From: Opitutales bacterium
Lineage (GTDB): Bacteria > Verrucomicrobiota > Verrucomicrobiia > Opitutales > Intestinicryptomonadaceae
Direction of reading: 5' to 3'
Length of the DNA stretch: 64,000 nt
NCBI GenBank assembly: GCA_015061945.1
Contig: SUVP01000004.1
Location: forward strand, 62,001 to 126,000
The notes under the pieces were generated by a model. It was not told the origin of the DNA. It searched no databases and saw only the letters and a list, made by a program, of their open reading frames with translations. Below, piece by piece: positions 17,217-26,400 of this stretch; the first letter of the stretch is position 1, and the number at the start of each line of letters is the position of its first letter. Made by a program: the position numbers and the translations under genes.

Positions 17217-19433
17217 ATGATAATCTCGAAAAGCGAACTAAAATCTATTGTAAATGCACGTTGTGCAACTCCACACGATTTTCTCGGAATGCGAAAATGT
17301 CAAGGTGGAATAGTCGTCAGAGCATATTTGCACGACGCAAAAAAAGTGGAGTTAATAGACACTCGCAAAAAATCGAACACATTAGAATTTCAGCAACTCG
17401 ATAAGTCGGGATTTTTTGAACTCTTCTTAAAATCGAAACGCAAAATTTTTGATTACAAACTTCGCATCGAAGATTATCGTGGTGGCATCCGTGAAATAAC
17501 CGACCCCTACTCTTTTACTCCGACAATTTCAGACGATGAAATTTATCTCATTGGCAAAGGCGACGACAGAAAAATTTATGAACATCTCGGTTCTCATATT
17601 CGAGAAATAAATGGCGTGCGTGGCACAAGCTTTGCCGTATGGGCACCTACTGCCCGACGTGTTAGCGTTGTGGGCGACTTCAATAATTGGGACGGACGCT
17701 ACCACCAAATGCGTTCGCTCGGCACTTCTGGCATCTGGGAAATTTTCATCCCCGACATCAATATGGGCGAAAAATATAAGTATGAAATTCTCGCCTCTAA
17801 CAACGATACGCCATTTTTAAAAATTGATCCATACGCAATAAAATTTGAAGCTCCACCAAACAATAGCTCGATAGTTTGGGATATTTCTGACTACAAGTGG
17901 AACGACTCAAAGTGGCTGAAAAATCGACAAAAAACCGACTGGGCAAAGAAACCTATCTCCGTTTATGAAGTTCATCTCGGCTCGTGGAAACGTGTTCCAG
18001 AAGATAAATTCAGACCACTTTCGTATGTCGAGATTGGCGAACAGTTGGCAGACTATTGCAAGCAAATGAACTTCACGCATGTCGAGTTTATGCCACTTTC
18101 GGAATATCCTTTTGAAGGCTCATGGGGTTATCAAGTTACAGGATTTTATGCACCGACACAACGCTATGGCACTCCACAAGAATTTATGCAAATGGTCGAC
18201 ACTCTGCACCAAAACGGAATCGGTGTAATTATGGATTGGGTGCCAGCACACTTCCCACGCGACACGTTTGCACTCGCAGGCTACGACGGCTCGTGCCTTT
18301 ACGAACACGAAGATCCACGTCAAGGTGCTAATCTCGACTGGGGTACTCTCTGTTTCAATTACGGACGAAGCGAAGTTTCAAATTTTCTCAAAGGCAGTGC
18401 TCTGGCATGGTTCGATAGATTCCATGTAGACGGATTGCGTGTAGATGCAGTCGCATCAATGCTATATCTGAATTTTTCGAGAGAAGATTGGATACCAAAT
18501 AAATTTGGTGGAAGCGAAAATCTCGAAGCAATCGAGTTCATAAAAGACACAACCGAAACTGTCCACAAGGAATTCAAAGGCTCGATTATGATTGCCGAAG
18601 AAAGTACGACCTTCCAAGGCGTAACAGCTCCAGTTTCTGAAGGTGGACTCGGTTTCGACTTCAAGTGGAACCTCGGTTGGATGCACGATACTCTCGACTA
18701 TCTCAAAGAAGATCCAATCAACCGAAAATATCATCACAACAAAATGACGTTCCCGTCGATGTATCAGTTTACTGAAAAATTTATGCTGGTGTATTCGCAC
18801 GATGAAGTTGTACACGGCAAAAGCCCAATGGTCGGCAAAATGGGCGGTGCGTATTGGGACGACAAAATTGCAAACCTGCGGGCTCTCTATGCGTTTATGT
18901 GGATGTGGCCAGGTAAGAAAACTCTCTTTATGGGCGATGAAATCGCACAAGGGCATGAGTGGCGTTATGATGAATCGCTTGAATGGTCGCTCTTGCAATA
19001 TGTCCAACACGAAGGCGTGCAACGTGTTGTCAGTGATGTCGCAAAATTGTATTTGAGCGATACGTCAATCGCTGAAAACGATTTCAACAGCAACGGCTTC
19101 CAATGGATTAACGCCGACGATGGTCTCAATAGCGTATTCACTTTTCTACGTTATGGTGCTGACGGGAAAACTACCTATGCAATCGCAAGCAACTTCACGC
19201 CAGTGCTTCGAGAAAACTATCCAATCGGATTGCCATTTGAAGGAAAGTGGACGGAAGTTCTCAATACCGATGCCAACTGCTACGGCGGTGGTGGCAACGG
19301 TAATAACGGCTACGTTGTAGCTTCTGAAGACAAAATAAACGGCTTCCCATTCGGTGCATTCCTCACACTGCCACCAATGTCTACAATTATCCTGAAGTGG
19401 ACAAAGCCGAAAAAATCATCTGCAAAAAAATAA
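17217..19433 (+). CDS. glgB: 1,4-alpha-glucan (glycogen) branching enzyme GlgB
   Basis: The 738-residue GH13_9 enzyme transfers alpha-1,4 chains to alpha-1,6 positions in glycogen. It has an N1 domain (about 1-105), a CBM48 module (about 130-230, SFAVWAPTARRVSVVGDFNN), the catalytic barrel and a C-terminal beta domain. The catalytic residues are Asp410 in DGLRVDAVAS, Glu461 in MIAEESTTF and Asp529 in YSHDEVVHGK, with the GlgB-specific HDEVVHGKSPM context. It is full length for the long type of GlgB. No Shine-Dalgarno is evident before the ATG. With the GH13 debranching-like gene upstream it indicates glycogen storage. Confidence 0.97.
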   Translation: MIISKSELKSIVNARCATPHDFLGMRKCQGGIVVRAYLHDAKKVELIDTRKKSNTLEFQQLDKSGFFELFLKSKRKIFDYKLRIEDYRGGIREITDPYSFTPTISDDEIYLIGKGDDRKIYEHLGSHIREINGVRGTSFAVWAPTARRVSVVGDFNNWDGRYHQMRSLGTSGIWEIFIPDINMGEKYKYEILASNNDTPFLKIDPYAIKFEAPPNNSSIVWDISDYKWNDSKWLKNRQKTDWAKKPISVYEVHLGSWKRVPEDKFRPLSYVEIGEQLADYCKQMNFTHVEFMPLSEYPFEGSWGYQVTGFYAPTQRYGTPQEFMQMVDTLHQNGIGVIMDWVPAHFPRDTFALAGYDGSCLYEHEDPRQGANLDWGTLCFNYGRSEVSNFLKGSALAWFDRFHVDGLRVDAVASMLYLNFSREDWIPNKFGGSENLEAIEFIKDTTETVHKEFKGSIMIAEESTTFQGVTAPVSEGGLGFDFKWNLGWMHDTLDYLKEDPINRKYHHNKMTFPSMYQFTEKFMLVYSHDEVVHGKSPMVGKMGGAYWDDKIANLRALYAFMWMWPGKKTLFMGDEIAQGHEWRYDESLEWSLLQYVQHEGVQRVVSDVAKLYLSDTSIAENDFNSNGFQWINADDGLNSVFTFLRYGADGKTTYAIASNFTPVLRENYPIGLPFEGKWTEVLNTDANCYGGGGNGNNGYVVASEDKINGFPFGAFLTLPPMSTIILKWTKPKKSSAKK

Positions 19434-19459
19434 ACGTACAGAATATTTTTCAATATACT

Positions 19460-20008
19460 ATGTTCGATTTATTTGACTACATTTCGCCCCCAATATTCGC
19501 AGGACTTATCGGTGTGTTGATTATTTTTGGGATAGTATACTCAGAAATAATCCATAGAAAATTTGGGATTTGTATATCGCTTAAAATAAGAAAAGTGGCA
19601 ACTCACAAAAGCGATACTCCTATCTATTCGCTAAGAATAAGAAATAAAGCAAACAACACAATCATCATCAAGTATGCTGGTTTATTTTCGTCACAAACAC
19701 AACAACGTAGCAAACATTCATTTGACACAACGTTCTTTAGGTATCACGACGATTTCATTATACAGAACAACTCATTTCCGATTACAATCGAAGCAAAATC
19801 TTTTGAAGACATACATTTTTGCCGTCCAAGTCATATAAAGGGAATATTTATAGAAGTCTACAAGACCTCCTATAACGATTATGATTATTCCATATCCGAC
19901 AATTCAAAAGGACATTACTTGCGAATGAATCGAGCCGATGAAATAAGAAAAGCTCCAGACGGGAAACCATTTTTGCGGGTTTATAAAAGTTGCTCTCTTT
20001 TCTTTTGA
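19460..20008 (+). CDS. Small membrane protein, unknown
   Basis: The 182-residue product from the ATG at 19460 starts MFDLFDYISPPIFAGLIGVL and has one TM helix (about 9-30). A soluble beta-rich domain with many Ser, Tyr and Phe follows (TPIYSLRIRNKANNTIIIKY). An in-frame ATG at 19397 lies inside glgB and would add a charged, non-membrane stretch, so the later start is preferred. I recognise no family. It resembles small 'anchored beta-domain' proteins but has no conserved motif I can name. Confidence 0.6.
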   Translation: MFDLFDYISPPIFAGLIGVLIIFGIVYSEIIHRKFGICISLKIRKVATHKSDTPIYSLRIRNKANNTIIIKYAGLFSSQTQQRSKHSFDTTFFRYHDDFIIQNNSFPITIEAKSFEDIHFCRPSHIKGIFIEVYKTSYNDYDYSISDNSKGHYLRMNRADEIRKAPDGKPFLRVYKSCSLFF

Positions 20009-20047
20009 TTCCACATTTCTTTAGTTTTGTATGTCGCCTTATAAGTA

Positions 20048-20075
20048 TTGACAACATCTCTGGGACGAATATATT
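20048..20075 (+). promoter_or_regulatory. Sigma70-like promoter of the GH42-like gene, leaderless geometry
   Basis: TTGACA (20048-20053), 16-base spacer, TATATT (20070-20075). The ATG at 20083 lies seven bases after the -10, at the expected transcription start. The promoter sits just after the preceding gene's stop. Confidence 0.6.
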
Positions 20076-20082
20076 TGTACAT

Positions 20083-21960
20083 ATGAAAAAGTTTTTATTC
20101 GCACTATTGGTATTGCAATCTGCAATTTTTGTAAACGGGGCAAAGAAAGAAAAATTTTTTGCGTACCGTTCGTTCCAACCCGAAACTGCCGCTATGAAAG
20201 CATTTGGCGAGCAAGGTATAAATCTTTATGCGGTAATGCCATCAAACTCATATAACTCGCTCGGTGAACCTTATTGTATGTTCAAACCATTTTGGGTTTG
20301 GGACGAAACATATCTTTGGAATGTTGTCGACGAACAATTCGATTTAGTGGTTCGACAAAATCCAAAGGCAAAATTTATCTGTATGGTCGATATCAATAGT
20401 CCACTGTGGCTCTCACGTCGACTCAATCGAATATACGGAATGGGTGGCGATAGTTATCACGATGTTTCAAACTCGTACTGCATCCCAGAGTGGCGTACGC
20501 TCACTGGAAAAATGCTCAAAGAATTTGTAAAGCATATGGAAGAACGCTATGGCGATCGCGTCTTTGCGTATATGGTCGCTGGTGGTGGTACAAGCGAGTG
20601 GTACTGCAATTCAAAGGGTCGAGCTGTTGTACCAAAAGAAAAAGAATGGGCAAAATGGCTCAAGAAAAATGGTCTGCCAAATTGGAAAGTTCCAAGACAT
20701 GAAGAAGTGTATACACCATCGTTTGAAAAATTCTTCGACCCACAAACGCAAAAAATACGCATCGAGTATGTCCGATTTACAGAATATATCATATCTGAAG
20801 CAATGGATTATTTCTCGAAAATTGTTCGAGAAGTTGTTGGCAACAAAAAACAAGTCGGTGCTTTCTGCGGATTTATTCCAGTTGCAACTTCTGGAAAAAT
20901 GGATAATCGTATGACCTTCCGCTCGCCTCATAACGACTTCTCGGGCGACCCAGGGCAATACGATAACCGAGCAATCGGCAATGGTGGCGGAATGAACGCA
21001 GCAGTGAAATCTTTGCAACTTTATGGAAAACATTGGTTCCAAGAAGTCGACCAACGCACGCACACTTATAATCACGATTTAACTCCGTATGTGAAAATCA
21101 GACCTGACATTGCGGGCGTTCCACCTTGCAAAAATCAAATCGAAACAAACGCTGTTCTCAAGCGTGAGTTCTCACTTGCGACGATTATGCAAAACTCGCT
21201 CTGGTGTTTCGATATGTGGGGTGGTGTTTTCAGCACTCCAGAAACAATGGAACTTGTCGGCAAGGCTCATAAAATTTGGCAAAAATACAAAGATTCAAAC
21301 TTGCCTATGCGTGCAGAAATTTTAAACATCATCGACCCCGATAGCGGTATGTACACAAATTTCCTCGCCGTCGCTGAAATCAAAAGAGCACTCTTTGCGT
21401 GTGGGGCACCAATCGACCAAGTCTTCATCGACGACCTCGATAAAATCGATTTATCGAAATATAAAATGGTAGTAATGGCACACTCATACGAGATTACTCC
21501 CGAAAAGAAAAAATTGTTAGACAAGTATATTTTCAACAATAACAGAACTGTCATAACAATGCATGCGTTTGGAATTACCGACGGCAAAACCTTGAATAAA
21601 GATTTCACAAAACAACTCACAGGTTTTGAATACAGACAAAAAGGAATCAACCAAAAACAAATGGACGGTTGGAAAAGCGTTTATGCAGGCGAAACAAGAT
21701 TCCTAAAAAGAGAAAAGATTTTTGAACTCGCAAAACAAGCGGGCGTTCACCTTTACACTGACGAACCCACACCAGTTTATGCAAACGAAAAACTCGTTGC
21801 AGTGCATACAAAAAAAGGTGGCAAGAAAACCGTTTTCTTACCACGCAAAGTTAAACAAGTTAAAGAATTGTTTACCGATAAAATTGTCGCTGAAAATACC
21901 GATAAATTCGATTACAATTTTATCTCGCCCGACACTGCACTGTTCGAGCTAATCGACTAA
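20083..21960 (+). CDS. Secreted GH42-like (clan GH-A) glycoside hydrolase
   Basis: The 625-residue protein starts at the ATG at 20083, giving the signal peptide MKKFLFALLVLQSAIFVNGA. A longer frame from 19990 lacks sense before this signal. The TIM barrel has the beta-galactosidase-like layout: acid/base candidate Glu172 in GGGTSEWY and nucleophile candidate Glu321 in WFQEVDQR, with WCFDMWGGVFS after. A trimer-domain-like Rossmann region follows (VFIDDLDKIDLSKYKMVVMA), as in GH42 domain B. The substrate could be a beta-galactoside or another plant or host glycan. It converges on the deacetylase gene with no bases between the two stop codons. Confidence 0.75.
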   Translation: MKKFLFALLVLQSAIFVNGAKKEKFFAYRSFQPETAAMKAFGEQGINLYAVMPSNSYNSLGEPYCMFKPFWVWDETYLWNVVDEQFDLVVRQNPKAKFICMVDINSPLWLSRRLNRIYGMGGDSYHDVSNSYCIPEWRTLTGKMLKEFVKHMEERYGDRVFAYMVAGGGTSEWYCNSKGRAVVPKEKEWAKWLKKNGLPNWKVPRHEEVYTPSFEKFFDPQTQKIRIEYVRFTEYIISEAMDYFSKIVREVVGNKKQVGAFCGFIPVATSGKMDNRMTFRSPHNDFSGDPGQYDNRAIGNGGGMNAAVKSLQLYGKHWFQEVDQRTHTYNHDLTPYVKIRPDIAGVPPCKNQIETNAVLKREFSLATIMQNSLWCFDMWGGVFSTPETMELVGKAHKIWQKYKDSNLPMRAEILNIIDPDSGMYTNFLAVAEIKRALFACGAPIDQVFIDDLDKIDLSKYKMVVMAHSYEITPEKKKLLDKYIFNNNRTVITMHAFGITDGKTLNKDFTKQLTGFEYRQKGINQKQMDGWKSVYAGETRFLKREKIFELAKQAGVHLYTDEPTPVYANEKLVAVHTKKGGKKTVFLPRKVKQVKELFTDKIVAENTDKFDYNFISPDTALFELID

Positions 21961-23859
21961 TCACTTAACAGCTGGCGTAGAGACTGGCAACATCTTGTTG
22001 CCGTCTTTAATCGCAAGCATAAGTCCGTTAGCTTTCAAAGCAGTGTTGTCGAGAACAACTAAGACTCTATTTTTCCCTTTTTGCAATTCCACTTTTGCAC
22101 GACCTTTCGGTTGCATCAACTTACCATTGACGTAAACCTGTCTTATTTTTGAGGAAGAATACATAATGTGTTCACCGTTGCGTTCAGCTTCAAAATCGGC
22201 ACACATCAAATAAGACATCTGCTTATTTTTATATTTTGCCATAATCTTGAAACCATTGAAATCTGCCAAAAAATCACGCATAGATTTGTTCGATTTTTTC
22301 GTCCATTTACAACCTGCAAAATCGGTCAACAAGCTTTTGGGCATCGAGAATTTCTTGAATGTTTCAACGTCGTTTTGCGACGCATCAAAATCGCCCAAAT
22401 GCAACGCTTGGTCTCTGACACCATTTGATTCGGCAACTTCGCGTTTATCGATATAAGTCAACCAAACGCGAGCCGGAGTACCTTCGTAAATGAAATCGCA
22501 CTGTGCCATCACGAGCATATTGCCCTCTGCAAACGCCTTTGCAAAACCTTCAGTGCCTTTCATCTTGTTAGGTTTAAGTTTTTTTGTCATCGACGTTTTG
22601 CCGTTGTACATCACCGAGTCAACTGGCTTATCAAAACATGGCGGAACAATCCAACGTACACGCAAACCTGTTGCCTTTGCCCACGCATCGCCCGATGTTT
22701 TAACCGAAAGAATTGCGTTTTCTCTGTCAAAATCGAAAGCAAACTTCAGACCTTTGAATTTATTAGATTCTAACATTTTTCCCTTGTTTTCATCAAACTT
22801 AATCAAACCGATTTTCTTTGGTGTTTTGCGATTTTCATAATGTTCGATATTGTAATATCCGTTTTTGTCCGAAATTTTCTTGTCTCCGAGATACACTGAT
22901 GTTGGCTTTTTGGAGAACTCGATAGACACAGGGATGTCGTCGCCGAGATTTGTCGCTGGGATTCTGCGGAGTTCAAATGTTGCTATATTGCCCTTTACTG
23001 CAAATTTTTTCGCTTGTGCTTTCAATGCGTGCGTACGATACGCTACATATTGATTTGCGTTGCAGTACCAAAAATCGTCAGACTTAAATTCGTCGATATA
23101 CTGCCCTAAACGCTTTCTTGCTTCATTATTTTGCCACGAGTGAATACCCAAAGTTATGGCAGGTTCAGCCTTTTTTTTGATTCTCGCACGTGCAGTTTTC
23201 ATATTCGATTCCATTCTGCTACGCTGTGGATTGCGGTCGTCAATTCCAAATGTGTAGCTGTGATACATAGGCATCGACAAATTATAGCGACGCTTGAAAG
23301 GGATAATCGAGTCTGGATTAAATCTGAAGCCTGCATGCACCATCGACATTCCGACATACCACGCTACATTGCTATCGAGTGGCGAAGACATAGAGCCATA
23401 CGGCAAAACGAAACTGACAACGCATCTATCGAAATTTGATTCAAGAAAAGCACGTTCGAGAGCAATTTCTCTGAAAATATCATTTGGCAAAAGATTTTCC
23501 AAGTGTGGATGGCTTACGCAGTGTGCACCAATTGCACCACCAAGCTCGAGAACTTCACTAAACGCTTTCTTGTGAGCATCTGAAAAATGTTCTCCACAAA
23601 GATAAATCGACGCAAACATATTGCGTTCGGCAAGCATTTTTGCGGTGAGACGGTGTGTAGTGTTGGTGTCGTCCCAACGAGTAGTGTATGCAATTTTTTT
23701 ATTTTCTGGGAATGGAAGAATTCGTACAGTTGCCTGTTGAGCATCTTCAGGCGACGCAAAAGTTGCAGTTATACTTTGCGAGTAAATATCGTCTTTCGCA
23801 AATGAAGTGATAGAAATAGCCGAGAAAATGGCTGATAAAATGATAGTTGAATATTTCAT
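21961..23859 (-). CDS. Secreted polysaccharide deacetylase (NodB-type) multidomain protein
   Basis: The 632-residue product from the ATG at 23859 has the signal peptide MKYSTIILSAIFSAISITSF. The NodB-like domain (about 40-300) shows KIAYTTRWDDTN, where the usual TFDDG metal Asp lies. The later motif is GAIGAHCVSHPHLENL, the H-x3-H metal pair, and GIHSWQNNEARKR follows. The C-terminal 300 residues are beta-rich, carbohydrate-binding-like, ending in a jelly-roll-like segment (IMYSSSKIRQVYVNGKLMQP). The family removes N- or O-acetyl groups from chitin, peptidoglycan or xylan. Its neighbours are glycoside hydrolases, suggesting glycan degradation. Confidence 0.78.
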   Translation of the reverse strand: MKYSTIILSAIFSAISITSFAKDDIYSQSITATFASPEDAQQATVRILPFPENKKIAYTTRWDDTNTTHRLTAKMLAERNMFASIYLCGEHFSDAHKKAFSEVLELGGAIGAHCVSHPHLENLLPNDIFREIALERAFLESNFDRCVVSFVLPYGSMSSPLDSNVAWYVGMSMVHAGFRFNPDSIIPFKRRYNLSMPMYHSYTFGIDDRNPQRSRMESNMKTARARIKKKAEPAITLGIHSWQNNEARKRLGQYIDEFKSDDFWYCNANQYVAYRTHALKAQAKKFAVKGNIATFELRRIPATNLGDDIPVSIEFSKKPTSVYLGDKKISDKNGYYNIEHYENRKTPKKIGLIKFDENKGKMLESNKFKGLKFAFDFDRENAILSVKTSGDAWAKATGLRVRWIVPPCFDKPVDSVMYNGKTSMTKKLKPNKMKGTEGFAKAFAEGNMLVMAQCDFIYEGTPARVWLTYIDKREVAESNGVRDQALHLGDFDASQNDVETFKKFSMPKSLLTDFAGCKWTKKSNKSMRDFLADFNGFKIMAKYKNKQMSYLMCADFEAERNGEHIMYSSSKIRQVYVNGKLMQPKGRAKVELQKGKNRVLVVLDNTALKANGLMLAIKDGNKMLPVSTPAVK

Positions 23860-23866
23860 AGGTGAA

Positions 23867-23895
23867 TAGATACTCCCAAAGAGAATGAGCCTCAA
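23867..23895 (-). promoter_or_regulatory. Promoter of the polysaccharide deacetylase, leaderless geometry
   Basis: On the minus strand TTGAGG (23895-23890), 17-base spacer, TATCTA (23872-23867), then seven bases to the ATG at 23859. Confidence 0.5.
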
Positions 23896-23925
23896 GAAAA
23901 AATTTAAAAAATATAAAAAAAAGAC

Positions 23926-23953
23926 TTGAAGCGAAGAAGAGAATATGTATAGT
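23926..23953 (+). promoter_or_regulatory. Promoter of tRNA-Tyr
   Basis: TTGAAG (23926-23931), 16-base spacer, TATAGT (23948-23953), about 21 bases upstream of the mature tRNA 5' end. Confidence 0.55.
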
Positions 23954-23974
23954 GGGTGTTTCTTTTAAATAAGA

Positions 23975-24058
23975 GGTAGGGTATCCAAGAGGCCAAAGGA
24001 CGCGGACTGTAAATCCGTTCAGCTACGCTGTTCGTGGGTTCGACCCCCACCCCTACCA
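23975..24058 (+). tRNA. tRNA-Tyr (anticodon GTA)
   Basis: The acceptor arms GGTAGGG (23975-23981) and CCCTACC (24051-24057) pair fully and A24058 is the discriminator. The anticodon stem GCGGA/TCCGT encloses loop CTGTAAA with anticodon GTA at 24009-24011. A long variable arm (class II tRNA) and the T arm GTGGG-TTCGACC-CCCAC are present. CCA is not encoded. A terminator follows directly. Confidence 0.95.
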
Positions 24059-24065
24059 CTTATTG

Positions 24066-24106
24066 AAAAAAAAAAGACTTACGGTTTTCTCGTAAGTCTT
24101 TTTTTT
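24066..24106. terminator. Bidirectional terminator between tRNA-Tyr and the GH39-like gene
   Basis: Stem AAGACTTACG / CGTAAGTCTT with a 7-base loop, flanked by an A-run on the left and a T-run on the right, so it can stop transcription from both sides. Confidence 0.88.
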
Positions 24107-24123
24107 GCATTTATGTTCTACTA

Positions 24124-26292
24124 TTAGAACTTAACTACAAGCGGTGTGTCGTTCAGAAGTAGACTTTTAATCTTTCCGTTTTCAACTTTCAATTCTTGTT
24201 GCGTGCCATTGAGAATATCTATCGCCACTGCCGATTTTACGTTGCTCGAGAGTTGTAAGTCAACTGCCTTGCGTGGTGATGAATCATTTGCGTCAAGACC
24301 CAACCACAATACTACCGCCTTACCATCAGGCGTTTTGAATCCGTACTGACGAAGATTTTTTATATCGAACTTTGCCGACACTTTTGCATCAACTTTAGTT
24401 GGTTCAAAACAATCTGTTATCGACGCAATATTGCGAACTACATAAAACGATGCGTCTGGTTGAAGTGCACATTCGTCTATTGCTCTACGCAACAAACTCA
24501 ACTCAAATGCACCATAGTATGGATTATACATTTCACAGAAACTCGACGGTACGCCGTTTCCTGTGTCAGTCATATATCTTTGCGAGATAAATTTCGCTTT
24601 TTGAATTTCGCTAAATATCGTCTTGCCTCGCCAAATTGCAGGTGCTTCGTGAGCTGGAATACTGGGGTATATCGATGAAAAATTCCATTCCGATATCATC
24701 ATTTGCCCCTTGAATCCACACGATGCGAGCCACTTTTTAAGTGCCTTAAAGTCGCGTTCAAACTGCTCGATAAAAGCTGGCTCTTGCTGATAGTATGGAT
24801 GAATTCCAATTACATCAACAAGTGGAGCAAACTCACGCATTGCCTCTACTGTGATGAGATCACGTTCAGGGATTTTCGGCAATTTCACCCAATCCTTCTC
24901 AGTCCAGTTTGCACAATTTACTGGATATGATGAAACTGAACCAAGAGCGATTTTTACATTCGGAGCAACTCGCTTCAGCACCTTGATTGCTCGATGTGCG
25001 ACTTTCTTATACAATTCAACGTTAGTCTTTGCCCCCCAATATAGATTGATATTCCACTCGTTCCAAACTTCAAAACACTCGACCTTATCGCGATATTTTT
25101 TCGCCATAAACTCGATATACTTTTCCCATGCTTGTAATGCTTCTTCTGTTGATGGTGGAGATGGTTGGTCGTAATACCATTCTGGTTGATAAGGATCTTC
25201 TCGTTTTGAATCAACAACCTTTCCATTCTCTACCCCCTTTTGACCTGTGTACAAGCGATTACCAAAGTTTAGGCACATTATAATTTTCATGCCATTTTTG
25301 ACAAAACCATTTATTGCTTCATCTGCTGCTGGATCGACTTTATATACACCACGTTCACGTTCAACATCGTGCCAGTTAATTGGGTCGTCATGATACCCTA
25401 TGCGAATATACTTTGCCCCTAATTCTGAATAAATACGCCAAAGAGCCGAGTGAAATTCGTAAGGGAATCGATTCTTATTATAGGTAGATGATGCGATAAT
25501 TGCTGTGCCTTTTGAAATTTCAGCAATGTTGCTTCCATTTTTATCATACACTTCAAATTCTGAAATTGACCACGCATGTCCTTCGCATTCTGCGAGCGGA
25601 ACCTTGCGCGCTATTGCACGAACCATTTTCGCCTTGTGTGGTTTACATGCAAATTCAAAGACAGATTTTTTTCGAGAATCTACAACTTCGCCATCGTAAA
25701 TTTTTGTCCAGTTGAAACCGTCCGCACTCGATTCAATCAAGATATCCGATGCCATTGCTCTACCAATTTCATCTGCATTTCTAACTGGCAGTTTTGTCCA
25801 ATATGGACGTTTAAAATCTTTTACTCTTTTGCGAATTACAACTTTTGTAATTTCTCTTTCTACTGGAAAATCTGCACGAATCCAAATAGGATTTGTACCC
25901 TCGCGACGATGCCCTGCTGACATCCACGAAGATGAATGGTCGCCATCATTAAGATGTGCCGGCGATGTATAATAATAATCTAACGCACGAGTGCGTGGCA
26001 TACGCGTTGTATTTATACCGACATAATTCGATTTTATCTCGGACGATTTCTTAATTTTTATTTTCGATTTTTTCGCATCATTACCGAGTTGAAAAGTTGA
26101 TGAATCGTCAACTAAATCGGGAGCCGATTGATATACCATACAATCGCCATAACCGAGAATTTCTGCGTTTCCGCACTTTGCCCCACGCCATGGTTCTTGA
26201 CCAAAAGCACGTTCTTCTGCTTTATCGCAAGCACAACCAAAACCCAACACGCTCACACTTGCAACCACCAACAGATTTAATAACTTTTCCAT
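24124..26292 (-). CDS. Secreted discoidin-domain glycoside hydrolase (GH39/GH5-like, clan GH-A)
   Basis: The 722-residue protein has an N-terminal signal with a possible, non-canonical lipobox (LGFGC). An F5/8 type C (discoidin) carbohydrate-binding module spans about 95-250 (YYTSPAHLNDGDHSSSWMSA to ISEFEVYD). A TIM barrel follows, with acid/base Glu412 in CFEVWNEWNIN and nucleophile Glu535 in MMISEWNFSS, the clan GH-A pair in GH39-like context. A C-terminal beta domain ends the protein. AAGGA lies about 9 bases before the ATG. The substrate is probably a beta-xyloside, arabinoside or similar glycan. It shares the locus with the deacetylase and the GH42-like enzyme. Confidence 0.82.
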   Translation of the reverse strand: MEKLLNLLVVASVSVLGFGCACDKAEERAFGQEPWRGAKCGNAEILGYGDCMVYQSAPDLVDDSSTFQLGNDAKKSKIKIKKSSEIKSNYVGINTTRMPRTRALDYYYTSPAHLNDGDHSSSWMSAGHRREGTNPIWIRADFPVEREITKVVIRKRVKDFKRPYWTKLPVRNADEIGRAMASDILIESSADGFNWTKIYDGEVVDSRKKSVFEFACKPHKAKMVRAIARKVPLAECEGHAWSISEFEVYDKNGSNIAEISKGTAIIASSTYNKNRFPYEFHSALWRIYSELGAKYIRIGYHDDPINWHDVERERGVYKVDPAADEAINGFVKNGMKIIMCLNFGNRLYTGQKGVENGKVVDSKREDPYQPEWYYDQPSPPSTEEALQAWEKYIEFMAKKYRDKVECFEVWNEWNINLYWGAKTNVELYKKVAHRAIKVLKRVAPNVKIALGSVSSYPVNCANWTEKDWVKLPKIPERDLITVEAMREFAPLVDVIGIHPYYQQEPAFIEQFERDFKALKKWLASCGFKGQMMISEWNFSSIYPSIPAHEAPAIWRGKTIFSEIQKAKFISQRYMTDTGNGVPSSFCEMYNPYYGAFELSLLRRAIDECALQPDASFYVVRNIASITDCFEPTKVDAKVSAKFDIKNLRQYGFKTPDGKAVVLWLGLDANDSSPRKAVDLQLSSNVKSAVAIDILNGTQQELKVENGKIKSLLLNDTPLVVKF

Positions 26293-26353
26293 ACTAATAA
26301 TTCCTTAACAATAAAATTATCTTTTATTCTTCTATTTTATAAATGTTATTTAT

Positions 26354-26387
26354 AAAAAAAGCTCACCTTAAAAGATAAGCTTTTTTC
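26354..26387 (-). terminator. Terminator of the MacAB-type operon
   Basis: On the minus strand AAAAAAGCTTATC pairs (with wobbles) to GGTGAGCTTTTTT around a TTTTAA loop. It lies just past the stop of the outer-membrane factor at 26401. Confidence 0.7.
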
Positions 26388-26400
26388 AAAAATACACAAA

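Noticed and set aside
23975-24106. Integration site next to tRNA-Tyr
   Set aside because: No integrase, no duplicated tRNA 3' end and no mobile gene are visible within the window.
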